Below the pieces are notes generated by a model. The model saw nothing but the letters and a program-made list of their open reading frames with translations, did not search any database and was not told the origin of the DNA. Of a DNA stretch of 64,000 nucleotides, positions 40,241-49,914 are shown piece after piece (position 1 is the stretch's first letter; the number at the start of each line of letters is the position of its first letter). This stretch comes from Ignavibacteriales bacterium (GTDB lineage: Bacteria; Bacteroidota; Ignavibacteria; UBA10030; SZUA-254), in the NCBI GenBank assembly GCA_016214905.1, contig JACRMQ010000006.1, positions 602,510-666,509 of the forward strand. The letters are read 5' to 3'. The position numbers and the translations under genes were made by a program.

Positions 40241-41557
40241 TTAGATGAATTTATTGATATTCTGTAAAATTTCTGATAGAACATAATGCGAACCGGTTAT
40301 TAAAATTGGCTCATTTTCACGTTTTTCAACTAATCCAAGTCGAAGCCCTTCTTCACACGTTTTGCCTTTAACTGCCGGAATACCAAGTTTGTTGAAACAA
40401 TCGATGAGAATTGATTTATCTAAAGAACGCAGACCCTTGGGTTGAACTGCAACAGCAACTCTTGTGATTGGCTGCAAATATTCTATCATCTCAGTGAACC
40501 TTTTATCTTTCATTACGCCGAATAGTAAAACAACTTTTCCGTGGATTAATTTTCTTATTGATTCCACCAGCTTTTTTACTGCATCCGGATTGTGTGCAAC
40601 ATCTCCGATTATTAGCGGAGATATGGAGATCATATCCATTCTCCCGAATAAACCGGTATATTTTTTTATGAATTCGAAACCATTATAAATACTATTTTTT
40701 GTAATTAATCTAAAATTCCCTGATTTTTTTAAATATTCCAAAACAAGAATAGAAAGTCGTGAATTGATCAGTTGATGAACTCCCACAAGTGAGATTTTTA
40801 ATTCCGGATATATATTGTCGCTGGTATAGATATCAGTCTTTATACCAGTTAATGAATTAGATATTAAAACTGCTTTTGAGTTTTCATCTATATGGTATAG
40901 CTTTGATTGGTTTGATTTCGCAATTGACCTGAGTTTTTTTAACGCCTCTGGATTTTTAGTCGCTGTAAAAGATGGGATATACGGTTTTATAATGCCTCCC
41001 TTTTCTCGTGCTACGCTTGAATATGTTTTCCCAAGATATTGCTCATGCTCAATATTAATATTGGTGATGACACTGACAAGCGGTGATAAAACATTTGTTG
41101 CATCCCACCTACCACCAAGCCCGGTTTCTACAACTGCTATATCTATTTTTTGCTCAGCGAAATATTTGAAGGCAATTGCCGTTGTTGCCTCGAAGAAAGT
41201 CGCTTTTTGTTTTATTATTTTTGATTTAAAATAATTCGCGTAAGCAATAATATCATCCCACGATATTTTCCTCCCATCAATCCTGATTCGTTCCGCAAAA
41301 TCAACAAGATGAGGAGATGTATATAATCCTGTTTTGTAACCGGATGCAGTCAGCACAGATGCGATCATTGCTGCGGTCGATCCTTTGCCGTTTGTGCCGG
41401 CAATATGTACAGATGGAAAATTGTTTTCAGGATTGCCGCAATAGTCAAGAAGTGAATTTATATTTTTTAAACCGAGTTTTATACCGAAGAATTCGAGATC
41501 GAATAAGAATTTTATTGTTCGATCATACCTGGCGGATGTTGTTATCTTGCCCATCAA
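40241..41557 (-). CDS. folC: Folylpolyglutamate / dihydrofolate synthase
   Basis: 438-residue Mur-ligase-like enzyme adding glutamates to folates. ATP-binding loop HIAGTNGKGSTAAMIASVL, the folate/Glu binding FFEATTAIAFKYFAE and VVETGLGGRWDATNVL motifs, and the C-terminal domain with GDVAHNPDAVK are present. The start abuts the pyrD stop with no intervening base, indicating an operon with pyrK-pyrD. Confidence 0.94.
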   Translation of the reverse strand: MMGKITTSARYDRTIKFLFDLEFFGIKLGLKNINSLLDYCGNPENNFPSVHIAGTNGKGSTAAMIASVLTASGYKTGLYTSPHLVDFAERIRIDGRKISWDDIIAYANYFKSKIIKQKATFFEATTAIAFKYFAEQKIDIAVVETGLGGRWDATNVLSPLVSVITNINIEHEQYLGKTYSSVAREKGGIIKPYIPSFTATKNPEALKKLRSIAKSNQSKLYHIDENSKAVLISNSLTGIKTDIYTSDNIYPELKISLVGVHQLINSRLSILVLEYLKKSGNFRLITKNSIYNGFEFIKKYTGLFGRMDMISISPLIIGDVAHNPDAVKKLVESIRKLIHGKVVLLFGVMKDKRFTEMIEYLQPITRVAVAVQPKGLRSLDKSILIDCFNKLGIPAVKGKTCEEGLRLGLVEKRENEPILITGSHYVLSEILQNINKFI

Positions 41558-42469
41558 TCAAATTTTCAGAGCGCCAACCAAATCAACAACCTGTGCCAGT
41601 TTTCGATCGGCACAATATTGTTCAATCCCATCAGCAATTTTCAATCCTACCGCGGGATCGATGAAATTAGCTGTTCCAACTTGAACGGCCCTCGCTCCTA
41701 CCAGCATGAACTCTACAGCATCCGACCAATTCATTATTCCTCCCAATCCAATAATCGGAATTTTGACAGATTTATAAACTTCATAAACTTTTGCCAGAGC
41801 CACAGGTTTAATCGCAGGTCCCGACAATCCTCCGGTGACGGTTGAAAGTTTCGGTTTTTGAGTTTTCACATCTACTGTAAGTCCGACCAAAGTGTTTATC
41901 ACGGAAACCGCGTCGGCACCTTCCCCCTCCACTGCTACAGCAAATTCAGCTATTCTGGTTACGTTTGGGGTAAGCTTAACGATTATCGGTTTCTTAGTTA
42001 GCTTTCGAACGCGTCGTGTGATTTCTGCAGTTGTATCACATTTGGTCCCGAAGGCAAGTCCGCCCTCTTTTACATTAGGGCAAGAGACATTTATTTCATA
42101 CGCATCAATCCCAGCATGATCTTCTAATAAGATTATAAGTTCTTCATACTCTTCAATCGTGTTACCGGCAATATTGACTATGATTGAAGTGTCTAATTTC
42201 CTCAACAGATGAATTTTATCTTCAATAAATTTTTTCACTCCGATATTAGCAAGTCCGATTGAATTCAACATGCCGCTTGCGGTTTCAACAATTCGTGGAG
42301 GAGGATTTCCATCTCGAGGTTTAAGGGTTAAAGATTTTGTAACAATTCCGCCCAGCAATGAAACATTGACCAGATCCAAGACTTCATCTCCGTAACCGAA
42401 AGTTCCGGATGCAACAACGACAGGATTTTTTAATTTCAACGATCCGATATTTACAGTAGTATCAACCAT
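41558..42469 (-). CDS. pyrD: Dihydroorotate dehydrogenase, class 1B catalytic subunit
   Basis: Oxidises dihydroorotate to orotate with FMN. From 42469 (MVDTTVNIGSLKLKNP) the product is 303 residues, the usual PyrDB length. The reading frame is open further upstream to 42682 but that extension overlaps pyrK and has no family resemblance. Conserved segments: VVASGTFGYG, VNIAGNTIEEY, INVSCPNVKEGG (catalytic Cys) and GLGGIMNWSDAVEFMLVGA. The start overlaps the pyrK stop by 8 nt; the two subunits form the NAD-dependent heterotetramer. Confidence 0.95.
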   Translation of the reverse strand: MVDTTVNIGSLKLKNPVVVASGTFGYGDEVLDLVNVSLLGGIVTKSLTLKPRDGNPPPRIVETASGMLNSIGLANIGVKKFIEDKIHLLRKLDTSIIVNIAGNTIEEYEELIILLEDHAGIDAYEINVSCPNVKEGGLAFGTKCDTTAEITRRVRKLTKKPIIVKLTPNVTRIAEFAVAVEGEGADAVSVINTLVGLTVDVKTQKPKLSTVTGGLSGPAIKPVALAKVYEVYKSVKIPIIGLGGIMNWSDAVEFMLVGARAVQVGTANFIDPAVGLKIADGIEQYCADRKLAQVVDLVGALKI

Positions 42470-43238
42470 GTAAAACATAATTGATAGTATTGCTTTCGAA
42501 GATTGGACCATCCTTGCACACCAGAGAATATTTGTTTGTGGTACCGATACGCTCAACCGGACACCCTTGGCAGATTCCGATTCCACAAGCCATAGCGCTC
42601 TCAATTGAAACTTCGCACAAGATGTTGTATTTATCGGCAAGTTTAGATATTGCCCGAAGCATTGGAGGAGGACCACAGGCAAATATTTTCGGTTTTATAA
42701 TATCATTTTTATTTAGATATTGTTCAACCAGAGAAACAACATTCCCTTTATAACCATCGCTTCCATCATCTGTTGCACAACTGACATTTTGTAAGTAATC
42801 GAGAATCAGACTTTCTTTATTCCTTGCACCCACAAATATTGTAACAGGTATTTTGTTGACCTGAATTTCTGAATACAATAAAGGCAACGATGCCACACCC
42901 ATACCTCCACCAACAAGTAGTGTGTTTTCGAAATCTCCTGTTAAGGAGAATGAATTCCCTAACGGACCAATAATGTCGAGACTGTCTCCTTCTTTTCTTT
43001 TGGAGATAATGGCAGTTCCTCTTCCAACAGCATTAAAAAGAATTTGTAATTTATCACCGACTTTATTGTAGACGCTAAAAGGACGTCTTAATAATGGATA
43101 ACTATCATCAGAAATCCGGATATTTATAAACTGTCCCGGAGCAACGGTATTGGCGATCTCCGGGGCTTCAAACGTTAATCTGTATATTGAATTCCCTAAA
43201 TTCGCTAAGTTGACTATTTTTGCAAAAATCTGCTTCAT
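42462..43238 (-). CDS. pyrK: Dihydroorotate dehydrogenase electron transfer subunit
   Basis: 258-residue FAD and [2Fe-2S] subunit passing electrons from PyrD to NAD. FAD motif YPLLRRPFSVYN, NAD-binding GGGMGVASLPLL and CGPPPMLRAI, and the iron-sulfur cysteines in ACGIGICQGCPVE plus SLVCKDGPIFE. Overlaps pyrD; starts 22 nt after the TPR lipoprotein gene. Confidence 0.95.
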   Translation of the reverse strand: MKQIFAKIVNLANLGNSIYRLTFEAPEIANTVAPGQFINIRISDDSYPLLRRPFSVYNKVGDKLQILFNAVGRGTAIISKRKEGDSLDIIGPLGNSFSLTGDFENTLLVGGGMGVASLPLLYSEIQVNKIPVTIFVGARNKESLILDYLQNVSCATDDGSDGYKGNVVSLVEQYLNKNDIIKPKIFACGPPPMLRAISKLADKYNILCEVSIESAMACGIGICQGCPVERIGTTNKYSLVCKDGPIFESNTINYVLHG

Positions 43239-43260
43239 TCAAGAGTTGTTGATTTTTTTC

Positions 43261-45576
43261 TTAGATGCCCCCACCTTCATCATCATCGGGTGGTGGTTCT
43301 TCTTCCTCTTCTTCATCGGGTGGAGTATCTTCTTCGGGATCTTCCTCTAGAGGAATCGGCTGTAATACTTGCGGCTTTTTATCTTGATCGGCGGTCTTAG
43401 TTGTCTCTTTTTTAGGTACTGCGGTTTTTCCAAGAGATGGTATTTCTTTTATCTTGATTAATTGATCCGCACTTTTAGGATCATCTTTGATGGAAACTTT
43501 GGGTTTAGCTTCAACGGCATAAACCGAAGTTGGATATTCTTTTATTAATTTTTTATACCAAAATGTTGCGCTATCGTTTTTTGAATCGTTTTCTAATAAC
43601 CACGCTATGGTGAACAATGATTTTGAAGCGAATGGTGATGTTGGATAATTGATGGCGAGTTGGTCGAATATTTTCATTGCTGTATCAAGCTTACCCTCCA
43701 TCGCGATTTGATATGCCGATGTGAAAATAGAATCGATCGGATCAACAGATATCGTTACTTCTTGTCCAATAGATTTTTTTAGCGCAGAAGTATACTCAGA
43801 ATTTTCATATTGCGTGAATAAAATATTTTTAACTGAGTCTGCCATGATGCTGTCGGATTCCTCATTATATATTTCTACCATAGCGTAACATGCCCTCGGA
43901 GCGAACTGCTCGGAGCTATAATTATCTACAACATCCCAGTAAAAAATAAGGGCTGAGTCAGGGAGATCCATTTCAAGATAGAAATGAGCACCTAATTCAA
44001 ATTTTGTCTGTCCGATTAATTTATTAAGCGAATCGATCGAAACTTTCAATAAAGGATCAGAGGCTGGTGCTTTCAATGCATCCTTTTGAGACAATTTAAC
44101 TGCATTTGAATCTGCAGCTTCTCCAGGTCTTAATTGTCCGGCTATTCTATCCCCCATTCTATCTTGTCTATAATCCCGAGAGGCGATTCCCGACTCACGT
44201 CTAGAAAATAACGCAGATTGCAACGATTGCTCTTCAGCAAGTGGTTCTAAATTATCTTCAAGATTATCGTAGGATTCTGCATCAGAAATGTCAGTTATAT
44301 TTTGATTATCTTGAGGCGTCAATAGTTTGTTGTCATTAACATGTTCAGGAGCGTTTCCGATAGTTTTATTTTCTATGGAATCTGTAAGAGCTAACGAATC
44401 CGTTTCAATAGCTGATGTATCCAGATGTGCTTTCAGTTCAATCAAACTATCATAACGGATCAAACTATTTGTAAGTTTAAAATAATTAGATAATGCAAGA
44501 TATCTTTTTGTAGCAAGTGGTGTAATTTCAGATGCGGTAAATTCCGATTTCGCCTTTTCATAATAAACCGCGGCACGCTTGTAATCAGGATACTCTTTTT
44601 CAAATGTCAAACCTCTCTCATAAAAACTTTTAGCCGCGGCATCTGTTCGTTTGTATAATGTATCAATCCTCTCATATATTTCGAAAGCAGATAATGTATC
44701 GCCTTTTATTTTATACGTATTACCGATACCGAGTTCGACTAAAGCCCGTTCATCAGGTTTGAGCGCTTCCCCCTGCAGGTCAGAGAATACATCGAACGCT
44801 TCCTCGAATCGATGTTCCCGCGCAAGCATGGCACCCTGTCGCAACCGTGCCTGAAACACTTTTGAAAATGATGATCCATGAGAAGCTACACCTCCGTATG
44901 CTTCTGCAGATTTTGATTGATTACCTAACCGTTCATATGAAACTCCTCGTTGGAATTGTACCTCAGCCAGCAAGGCGTTATCTCCGGAGTATGTTGAGGC
45001 TTTATCTAATATTTCGACGGCTGAGTTGTAATCTTCACGTTCAAAATAAATTCGCCCTTGTAGCATAGAAGCTTGTATTAATCTGTCGTTCTCCCCCGTA
45101 ATTTCAGATTCAGTGAAAACTTCTTTTGCAATCCGCAACCCCTCATCATCGTGTTTCGATTGATATTCCGAAACTGCTAAAAGCATTTTTGCCTCGCCAC
45201 AAAGATCGCTATCAGGAAAATTATCGAGTAGTTCTTTGAATTTCCTTATTGCTGATTCACTTTCTCCTTTATAAACATACGATTTTCCTATCATCAAAAG
45301 TGCATCATCTATCCAACTGCATTGAGGGTACAATTGAATCAACTTTGAACTCTTCTCAATAACCTTATCCAATTTATCTGAAGCGCTTTTAGGGATTGTG
45401 TAAACAGCGAAGTAATTCGTATCTCGTCCCTTTTGAGGATTTTTTTCTATCTCAGTGATTGCGTCATCGAAATTCTTTTTCGCATTGTAGTAGGTATTAA
45501 AATACCCGGTCACATTTTCATAGAATGTACAACTTGAGAAAATATGAAGAGCGGAGAAGAGTATTACAATCTTCAA
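43261..45576 (-). CDS. PorW/SprE-like TPR lipoprotein
   Basis: TPR-rich envelope protein resembling PorW/SprE of the Bacteroidota type IX secretion and gliding machinery. I place the start at a TTG (45576), giving MKIVILFSALHIFSSC, a good lipoprotein signal with lipobox FSSC. The frame is open to 45762, but that would overlap the divergent yifB start. After CTFYENVTGYFNTYYNAKKNF come TPR units (~45-370), a low-complexity acidic middle, further TPRs (~530-690) and an extremely acidic/proline tail (EEDPEEDTPPDEEEEEEPPP). Function by analogy only; no other type IX genes are in view. It leads the pyrK-pyrD-folC run. Confidence 0.75.
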   Translation of the reverse strand: MKIVILFSALHIFSSCTFYENVTGYFNTYYNAKKNFDDAITEIEKNPQKGRDTNYFAVYTIPKSASDKLDKVIEKSSKLIQLYPQCSWIDDALLMIGKSYVYKGESESAIRKFKELLDNFPDSDLCGEAKMLLAVSEYQSKHDDEGLRIAKEVFTESEITGENDRLIQASMLQGRIYFEREDYNSAVEILDKASTYSGDNALLAEVQFQRGVSYERLGNQSKSAEAYGGVASHGSSFSKVFQARLRQGAMLAREHRFEEAFDVFSDLQGEALKPDERALVELGIGNTYKIKGDTLSAFEIYERIDTLYKRTDAAAKSFYERGLTFEKEYPDYKRAAVYYEKAKSEFTASEITPLATKRYLALSNYFKLTNSLIRYDSLIELKAHLDTSAIETDSLALTDSIENKTIGNAPEHVNDNKLLTPQDNQNITDISDAESYDNLEDNLEPLAEEQSLQSALFSRRESGIASRDYRQDRMGDRIAGQLRPGEAADSNAVKLSQKDALKAPASDPLLKVSIDSLNKLIGQTKFELGAHFYLEMDLPDSALIFYWDVVDNYSSEQFAPRACYAMVEIYNEESDSIMADSVKNILFTQYENSEYTSALKKSIGQEVTISVDPIDSIFTSAYQIAMEGKLDTAMKIFDQLAINYPTSPFASKSLFTIAWLLENDSKNDSATFWYKKLIKEYPTSVYAVEAKPKVSIKDDPKSADQLIKIKEIPSLGKTAVPKKETTKTADQDKKPQVLQPIPLEEDPEEDTPPDEEEEEEPPPDDDEGGGI

Positions 45577-45690
45577 GAAAACGTCTTTTTTTGGCAAGTA
45601 TCTTTCCTTATCAGAACATCTAATCTTTATCACAACATTAGAATAATACGTAAAAATAAATGCAAAAGCAACGGTAATTATTTTCCTAAT

Positions 45691-45719
45691 TTGCATTTTA
45701 CTGGACACTTCATTATTTT
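45691..45719 (+). promoter_or_regulatory. sigma70-type promoter of yifB
   Basis: TTGCAT (45691-45696), 17 nt, TATTTT (45714-45719), 28 nt upstream of the yifB ATG. Confidence 0.6.
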
Positions 45720-45746
45720 TCGACAAAAAAAGTATGGGAGACATAT

Positions 45747-46811
45747 ATGGGAATGTTCTCACAATGCCTTAGCGGTTCAACTCTGGGAATCAAAGCTCAA
45801 GTAGTTCAGGTCGAAACGCATATTTCACCGGCTTCACATGTATTTAATGTGGTAGGTTTGCCTGATAATGCGATAAAAGAGAGCCGCGACCGAGTTTTCG
45901 CATCGATTAAAACAACGGGATTCAAATGGCCCGGTCAACGCATTACAGTAAATCTTGCTCCTGCAGACATTCGAAAAGAAGGTGTAGGATTTGATTTACC
46001 GATGGCTATCGGAATCCTTGCCGCTACCAATCAGGTTACATTAAATCTTTTAAATGAATTTGTTCTACTCGGTGAATTAGCACTCGACGGTACGCTCCGC
46101 CCTATCCATGGCACATTGCCTATTGCAGTCGAAGTGAAGAGAAACAATATCCGCGGTATGATAGTACCCAGAGAAAATGCCAAAGAAGCGGCGATGGTTG
46201 AGGGGTTAGAAGTGTACCCGATGGATTCGCTTGTTGAAACAGTTTCTTTCTTAAACGGTGAATACAAATTACTAAAACCATTCCATGTTGATATCAAAGA
46301 AATCTTCACGGCAGAACAAAAATATCCGACTGATTTCTCTGACGTGAAGGGACAGGAAAATGTTAAGCGTGCACTCGAGGTTGCTGCAGCAGGCGGACAT
46401 AATATCATCATGATCGGTCCACCCGGTTCCGGGAAAACAATGTTGGCAAAACGATTACCAACTATTCTTCCTCCACTCACATTCGATGAGGCGATTGAGA
46501 CCACAAAAATTCATTCGGTAGCAGGATTACTTCCACCCGATACGGCGTTAATCTCAACCCGACCATTCCGCTCACCTCATCATACAATTTCTGATAGCGC
46601 GCTCGTTGGTGGTGGGACAATCCCACGACCGGGAGAGATTTCGCTTTCACATCATGGAGTTTTATTCTTAGATGAACTCCCTGAATTCGCCCGTAATGTT
46701 CTCGAAGTTTTAAGGCAACCATTGGAAGACGGACATGTAACCATCAATCGCTCTAAAATGTCAATCGACTACCCCGCAAACTTTATGATGGTTTGTGCCA
46801 TGAATCCCTGA
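45747..46811 (+). pseudogene. yifB: yifB/comM, 5' part interrupted by mobile element
   Basis: Encodes the Mg-chelatase-like AAA ATPase YifB/ComM, a branch-migration motor used in natural transformation. The normal protein is about 500-515 residues; here the frame stops after 354 codons at MMVCAMNP, exactly where the family continues CPCG. Present are the LonC-like N-terminal domain (~1-190), Walker [17 protein letters not shown] and Walker [10 protein letters not shown]. The remaining ATPase domain and C-terminal lid are absent from the window. The break coincides with the end of a serine recombinase gene, so this is integration damage. A truncated product could still be made but should be inactive. 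Confidence 0.93.
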
Positions 46812-48276
46812 GGTTGTATTGCATTCCTGCTGTCATTTCTGCCGATGAAGGCATGTAAGACAGATTGATTGAAACCTCGTCACTTCCAACAGTTATTCTT
46901 TTTGTTATTGTATCAATGATGTTTCTCTTTTCAACCAATTCAAGTGTCGGCCATCGCTCATACAGGTCTTTAGCCTCGGTAAGTACTTCGTCACTTGATA
47001 GATATTGGATCTTTAGGTAATCTATCTCACCCTGCAATTCTGGGAGTTGATTCTGTATCTGCTTCAGCCTGTCTTCCAGCGGCCGGTAGTGATTCCCGAA
47101 TCCTTCTTTAGGCATCTCTCCATCAAGGTGTAGTCGGACCAATTTGTCCATTTCATGCTTTAGCTTCTTGGCTTCTTCCTCGATGGACACAAATAGGTTT
47201 TGCCGATCATTGATAAGTTCATCAGCCTTATTCAGATAAGTTGAAATTTCCTCATTCGAAAAAAAGAATGTTTTTAGTTGTTCATGGTATATAACTTCAA
47301 GATCAGATGTGGGAATTTTATTGTGACATTTATAGCAAGTATACTTCGACGATTTGTGTGGAACATACATTTTATTGTTACATGAACAGAAGACTATACC
47401 TGTAAAAAGGTGTTCAGCCGGACGTCGATTCTGCCTTTGATGTTGTTCACCTAAGATCTGGTTACACTGTCCCCATACCTCGTCACTCACAATTGGCTCA
47501 ATATTAATATGTACCCACTCATCCTCAGGCTTCACCACCCATTTTTTATTCTGTCCCAAGCTTCTCGTGTAGTTCATACGGCGTTTCCCCTTGGCTATCG
47601 GATCACGCAACAGACGATCCACCGTGGTATCTGAGAATTGGCCACCATTCCGGGTACGATATCCTGATTCGTTTAGTAGACGGGCGACTGTTCTTTTACG
47701 TCTATGTTCAAGGAATAGTTCATAGACTCGTTTTCGTATGGGAGCTTCTTTCGGATCAATCACCAGCCTTTTGTCTACCCACTGGTATCCAAATGGAGCC
47801 GCTCCACCAAGAGGTTTGCCAAGTTTCGCTCGTATAGGAACTGAAGCTGCGACGCGTTCAGCAATTTCTTCGCGTTCCCATTGAGCCATCGCAGCTATCA
47901 TAGTATAGAATAACCGTCCCGCAGGCGTAGATGTATCAATAGACTCTTGCAAGCTTACCAAATCAGCATCGCATTCACGAAAAATATCAGCAAAGTCCAA
48001 AAGTTCTTTTGTGTTACGAGCTAATCGTGCTAACTTTGAAAAGATAATCCCTGTGATTTTATGAGACCGTACGTCTGCCAGCATTCGTTTCGTCTCGGGA
48101 TGTTCCATTACAGACTTGCCACTCACAGCTTCAAGACGATACACATCTTTGACTATCCAGTCTTTTGACTCAGCATAGTATCGAGCACGCTTTTCATGGT
48201 GTTCAGGGCTTTCGCCCTTCACCTGATCTTCAGTTGAAACCCTAATCCAAATACCGACATGTTTCTCGTTTTCCAT
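46783..48276 (-). CDS. Large serine recombinase (integrase) of the yifB-inserted element
   Basis: 497 residues. Resolvase catalytic domain (~7-150) with nucleophile Ser14 in [10 protein letters not shown] and the Arg cluster [13 protein letters not shown]; Recombinase domain (~165-270; [10 protein letters not shown]); zinc ribbon with [10 protein letters not shown] and YTCYKCHNK; then a coiled coil (~355-440) typical of phage-type serine integrases. The last eight codons (DSWHKPS and stop) lie in sequence antisense to yifB, so the gene end was supplied by the integration site. In the excised circle the C-terminus should differ. It lies at the element's left end, as usual for such integrases. 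Confidence 0.93.
   Translation of the reverse strand: MENEKHVGIWIRVSTEDQVKGESPEHHEKRARYYAESKDWIVKDVYRLEAVSGKSVMEHPETKRMLADVRSHKITGIIFSKLARLARNTKELLDFADIFRECDADLVSLQESIDTSTPAGRLFYTMIAAMAQWEREEIAERVAASVPIRAKLGKPLGGAAPFGYQWVDKRLVIDPKEAPIRKRVYELFLEHRRKRTVARLLNESGYRTRNGGQFSDTTVDRLLRDPIAKGKRRMNYTRSLGQNKKWVVKPEDEWVHINIEPIVSDEVWGQCNQILGEQHQRQNRRPAEHLFTGIVFCSCNNKMYVPHKSSKYTCYKCHNKIPTSDLEVIYHEQLKTFFFSNEEISTYLNKADELINDRQNLFVSIEEEAKKLKHEMDKLVRLHLDGEMPKEGFGNHYRPLEDRLKQIQNQLPELQGEIDYLKIQYLSSDEVLTEAKDLYERWPTLELVEKRNIIDTITKRITVGSDEVSINLSYMPSSAEMTAGMQYNLRDSWHKPS
46795..46815. other. Predicted left attachment junction (attL) in yifB
   Basis: yifB sequence is recognisable through AATCCCTG (46803-46810, codons Asn-Pro-Cys start). 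The following bases no longer encode the expected CPCG, so the crossover lies at about 46806-46811. The exact core dinucleotide cannot be set without the right junction. Confidence 0.7.
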
Positions 48277-48507
48277 CGACGAAATTCCGTAAGGTTTGAT
48301 GATAATAAATTATGACTGCCATAATAAAATGAAAAGTGATAATTTTTGTATTCGTCTTTACCTTTCACACCCGAAAACTATCCATTCATATATGATATAC
48401 CATGGGCAGTTCAAATATAAGATAATAAATTTTTTAACTATCTTTAACTGCCCAATATTTATAACCAGTCAAAATATTTCGTTTGCCAATATAGTATCGA
48501 TCTCAAT

Positions 48508-49302
48508 TCATTGCTTCGTGATTGTGATGGCATCAATCCGAAAATTGGCATACTGCTTTTTAGGGTTATAATAAATATCTAAGATAGAATACTGGTAATA
48601 TAGTATTATTAATAATTTGACATGTGTCGAACCTGGACCAACAAACGAGGAGAGATTTGCGTCGAATCGTTGCCACGTTTTTCTGGGTGTGGCTCCCCTG
48701 ATGATATCCCATGATGACCCGCCATCGAGTGAAATATATATTTGCACAAGCAGATCATTCGTGGAAGTATTAGAAGCCCAGAACCGAAGCCAGGCAGTTG
48801 ACACTGAAGCAAGGCTAAATTCCTCTTTCAACCAAGCTTGAGCAACCCAATATTGATCGTGTGATGGATAATCATAGCCATTATAACCAGCCGCAAATGC
48901 GCCCTCATATACGCTATCCGTCCTGAGCGACCATTTATCGGAGAATGACCATCTGCTCAAGCCTGTTTCCCATGATTCTTCAAAGATTGGAGCTTCTTGC
49001 AAGGTGGCATTGATAGTGAGACTTTGGCCGGGGACAGTTGCGACTTGTTGTGCCCAATAATAGTAACCTGATAATTTCAGCTGGACCAAGTGATTTCCAG
49101 CTGCCACTAAGATCGATGCTGGTGTTTGTTGATTGGTAATCGCACTGTCAATCCATATTACTGCACCGCTTGGTATAGAAGTAATGTTTAGCGTGGCTTT
49201 TTGTTGTTCTGTCACCTCCGTAGATGAGTCACCCTTTTCGCATCCAAGAGTTAGCAGGACTATACCAACAAACAAATTGATGTAAAAAAATACGTTCTTC
49301 AT
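48508..49302 (-). CDS. PEGA-domain lipoprotein with jelly-roll C-terminus
   Basis: 264 residues. Lipoprotein signal MKNVFFYINLFVGIVLLTLGC with lipobox LTLGC; a PEGA-type beta domain at ~35-105 (ATLNITSIPSGAVIWIDS); then a ~150-residue domain with FEESWETGLSRWSFSD..W and many aromatic residues, resembling adhesion or carbohydrate-binding jelly rolls (MAM/anchor-J type). Strong RBS GGAGG before the ATG. Predicted to be exported and membrane anchored; it may be a surface adhesin of the element. It lies about 50 nt after the terminator of a structured RNA on the same strand, so it could also be read by read-through. Confidence 0.75.
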   Translation of the reverse strand: MKNVFFYINLFVGIVLLTLGCEKGDSSTEVTEQQKATLNITSIPSGAVIWIDSAITNQQTPASILVAAGNHLVQLKLSGYYYWAQQVATVPGQSLTINATLQEAPIFEESWETGLSRWSFSDKWSLRTDSVYEGAFAAGYNGYDYPSHDQYWVAQAWLKEEFSLASVSTAWLRFWASNTSTNDLLVQIYISLDGGSSWDIIRGATPRKTWQRFDANLSSFVGPGSTHVKLLIILYYQYSILDIYYNPKKQYANFRIDAITITKQ

Positions 49303-49351
49303 AGATCCTCCAGAGAGTTAATGATTAATTGAGAGTGAATTAGTATAAAAT

Positions 49352-49577
49352 AGAAAAACCTCTTCCAGCACAATTGCCGAAAGAGGTTTCCATCAATCTT
49401 GGGTAAGCCGACCAACAGAAACCCCGGTCACAAGTGCACTGGGGTCTATCTGATCGGCAGACCAGTATAGAGCATCCACAGCCATCAAGCAACCGGGGCG
49501 AACTCTCGCCCCAGTCCGCACATTCGGCTGTGGTACCGCTGCTACAAAAATAAAAAAGCTCTAATACTGGTCTGCCT
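49352..49577 (-). ncRNA. Structured RNA of unknown class, about 225 nt, with own promoter and terminator
   Basis: Minus-strand transcript. GGCAGACCAGTATTAGAGC (49558-49576) pairs with GCTCTATACTGGTCTGCC (49456-49473), an 18-bp stem with one bulge. Nested inside are CCACAGCC/GGCTGTGG (49526-49533 with 49476-49483) and a 7-bp GGGGCGA/TCGCCCC hairpin (49495-49512). A second hairpin of 8-11 bp (ACCCC/GGGGT ends, 49421-49445) follows, then a terminator stem AAACCTCTT/AAGAGGTTT with T-run (49354-49389). A sigma70-like promoter lies just upstream. The region is more G+C-rich than its surroundings. It matches no RNA family I can name; it could also be a leader of the lipoprotein gene. Confidence 0.65.
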
Positions 49578-49583
49578 ATGAAA

Positions 49584-49612
49584 AAGGTATGAAGAATAAT
49601 TTGGAAAGTCAA
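49584..49612 (-). promoter_or_regulatory. sigma70-type promoter of the 49352-49577 RNA
   Basis: Minus strand TTGACT (49607-49612), 17 nt, TACCTT (49584-49589), about 8 nt before the first base of the long stem. Confidence 0.6.
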
Positions 49613-49841
49613 ATCTTTATGAAAATGTTGATTATTTTCATTATTTCTTGGAACAAGTGATTAATAGCATTTAGATACCAGGAATTTTGAAGAACATCGG
49701 CCCTCGCTACTGGTTTTGTGTCTTGAAGAAAATTCAGAGCTTTTGTATTTCTCTCCTAACATACACGGATACCAAGGTGAAGTTCGAAGAAGTTACAATC
49801 AAAATTAAAATTAATTTGAAATACTTGAATAAAGTATAAAT

Positions 49842-49908
49842 AAAAAAGCGTGTCTGGCGGTGAAACCAAGTGGGAGGGCCTTGATTTCGAAGCGGGAACC
49901 AGACACGC
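49842..49908 (-). ncRNA. Second small structured RNA, about 65 nt, hairpin with T-run
   Basis: Minus strand. GCGTGTCTGG (49899-49908) pairs perfectly with CCAGACACGC (49848-49857), and six T follow. The 41-nt interior contains a short CAAG/CTTG hairpin and is G+C-rich. The transcript would begin almost exactly at the stem because TATATT ends 6 nt before it. Not a known RNA class to me; a bare terminator would not need its own adjacent promoter and a 41-nt loop. Confidence 0.55.
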
Positions 49909-49914
49909 GTTAAG

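Noticed and set aside
48277-48507. Possible small gene between recombinase and lipoprotein
   Set aside because: Only a shadow frame (48296-48571) without start signals, overlapping the lipoprotein end.
49456-49576. Integron attC site
   Set aside because: Inverted arms are present, but the conserved RYYYAAC/GTTRRRY ends are not, and no integron integrase is present.
49352-49577. Retron-type msr-msd RNA
   Set aside because: The long inverted ends resemble a1/a2, but no reverse transcriptase gene or remnant is nearby.
49340-49612. 90-codon minus-strand frame, Cys-rich product
   Set aside because: It starts at a TTG that is the -35 box of the RNA promoter and runs through the paired stems of the structured RNA; composition follows the RNA structure, not protein.
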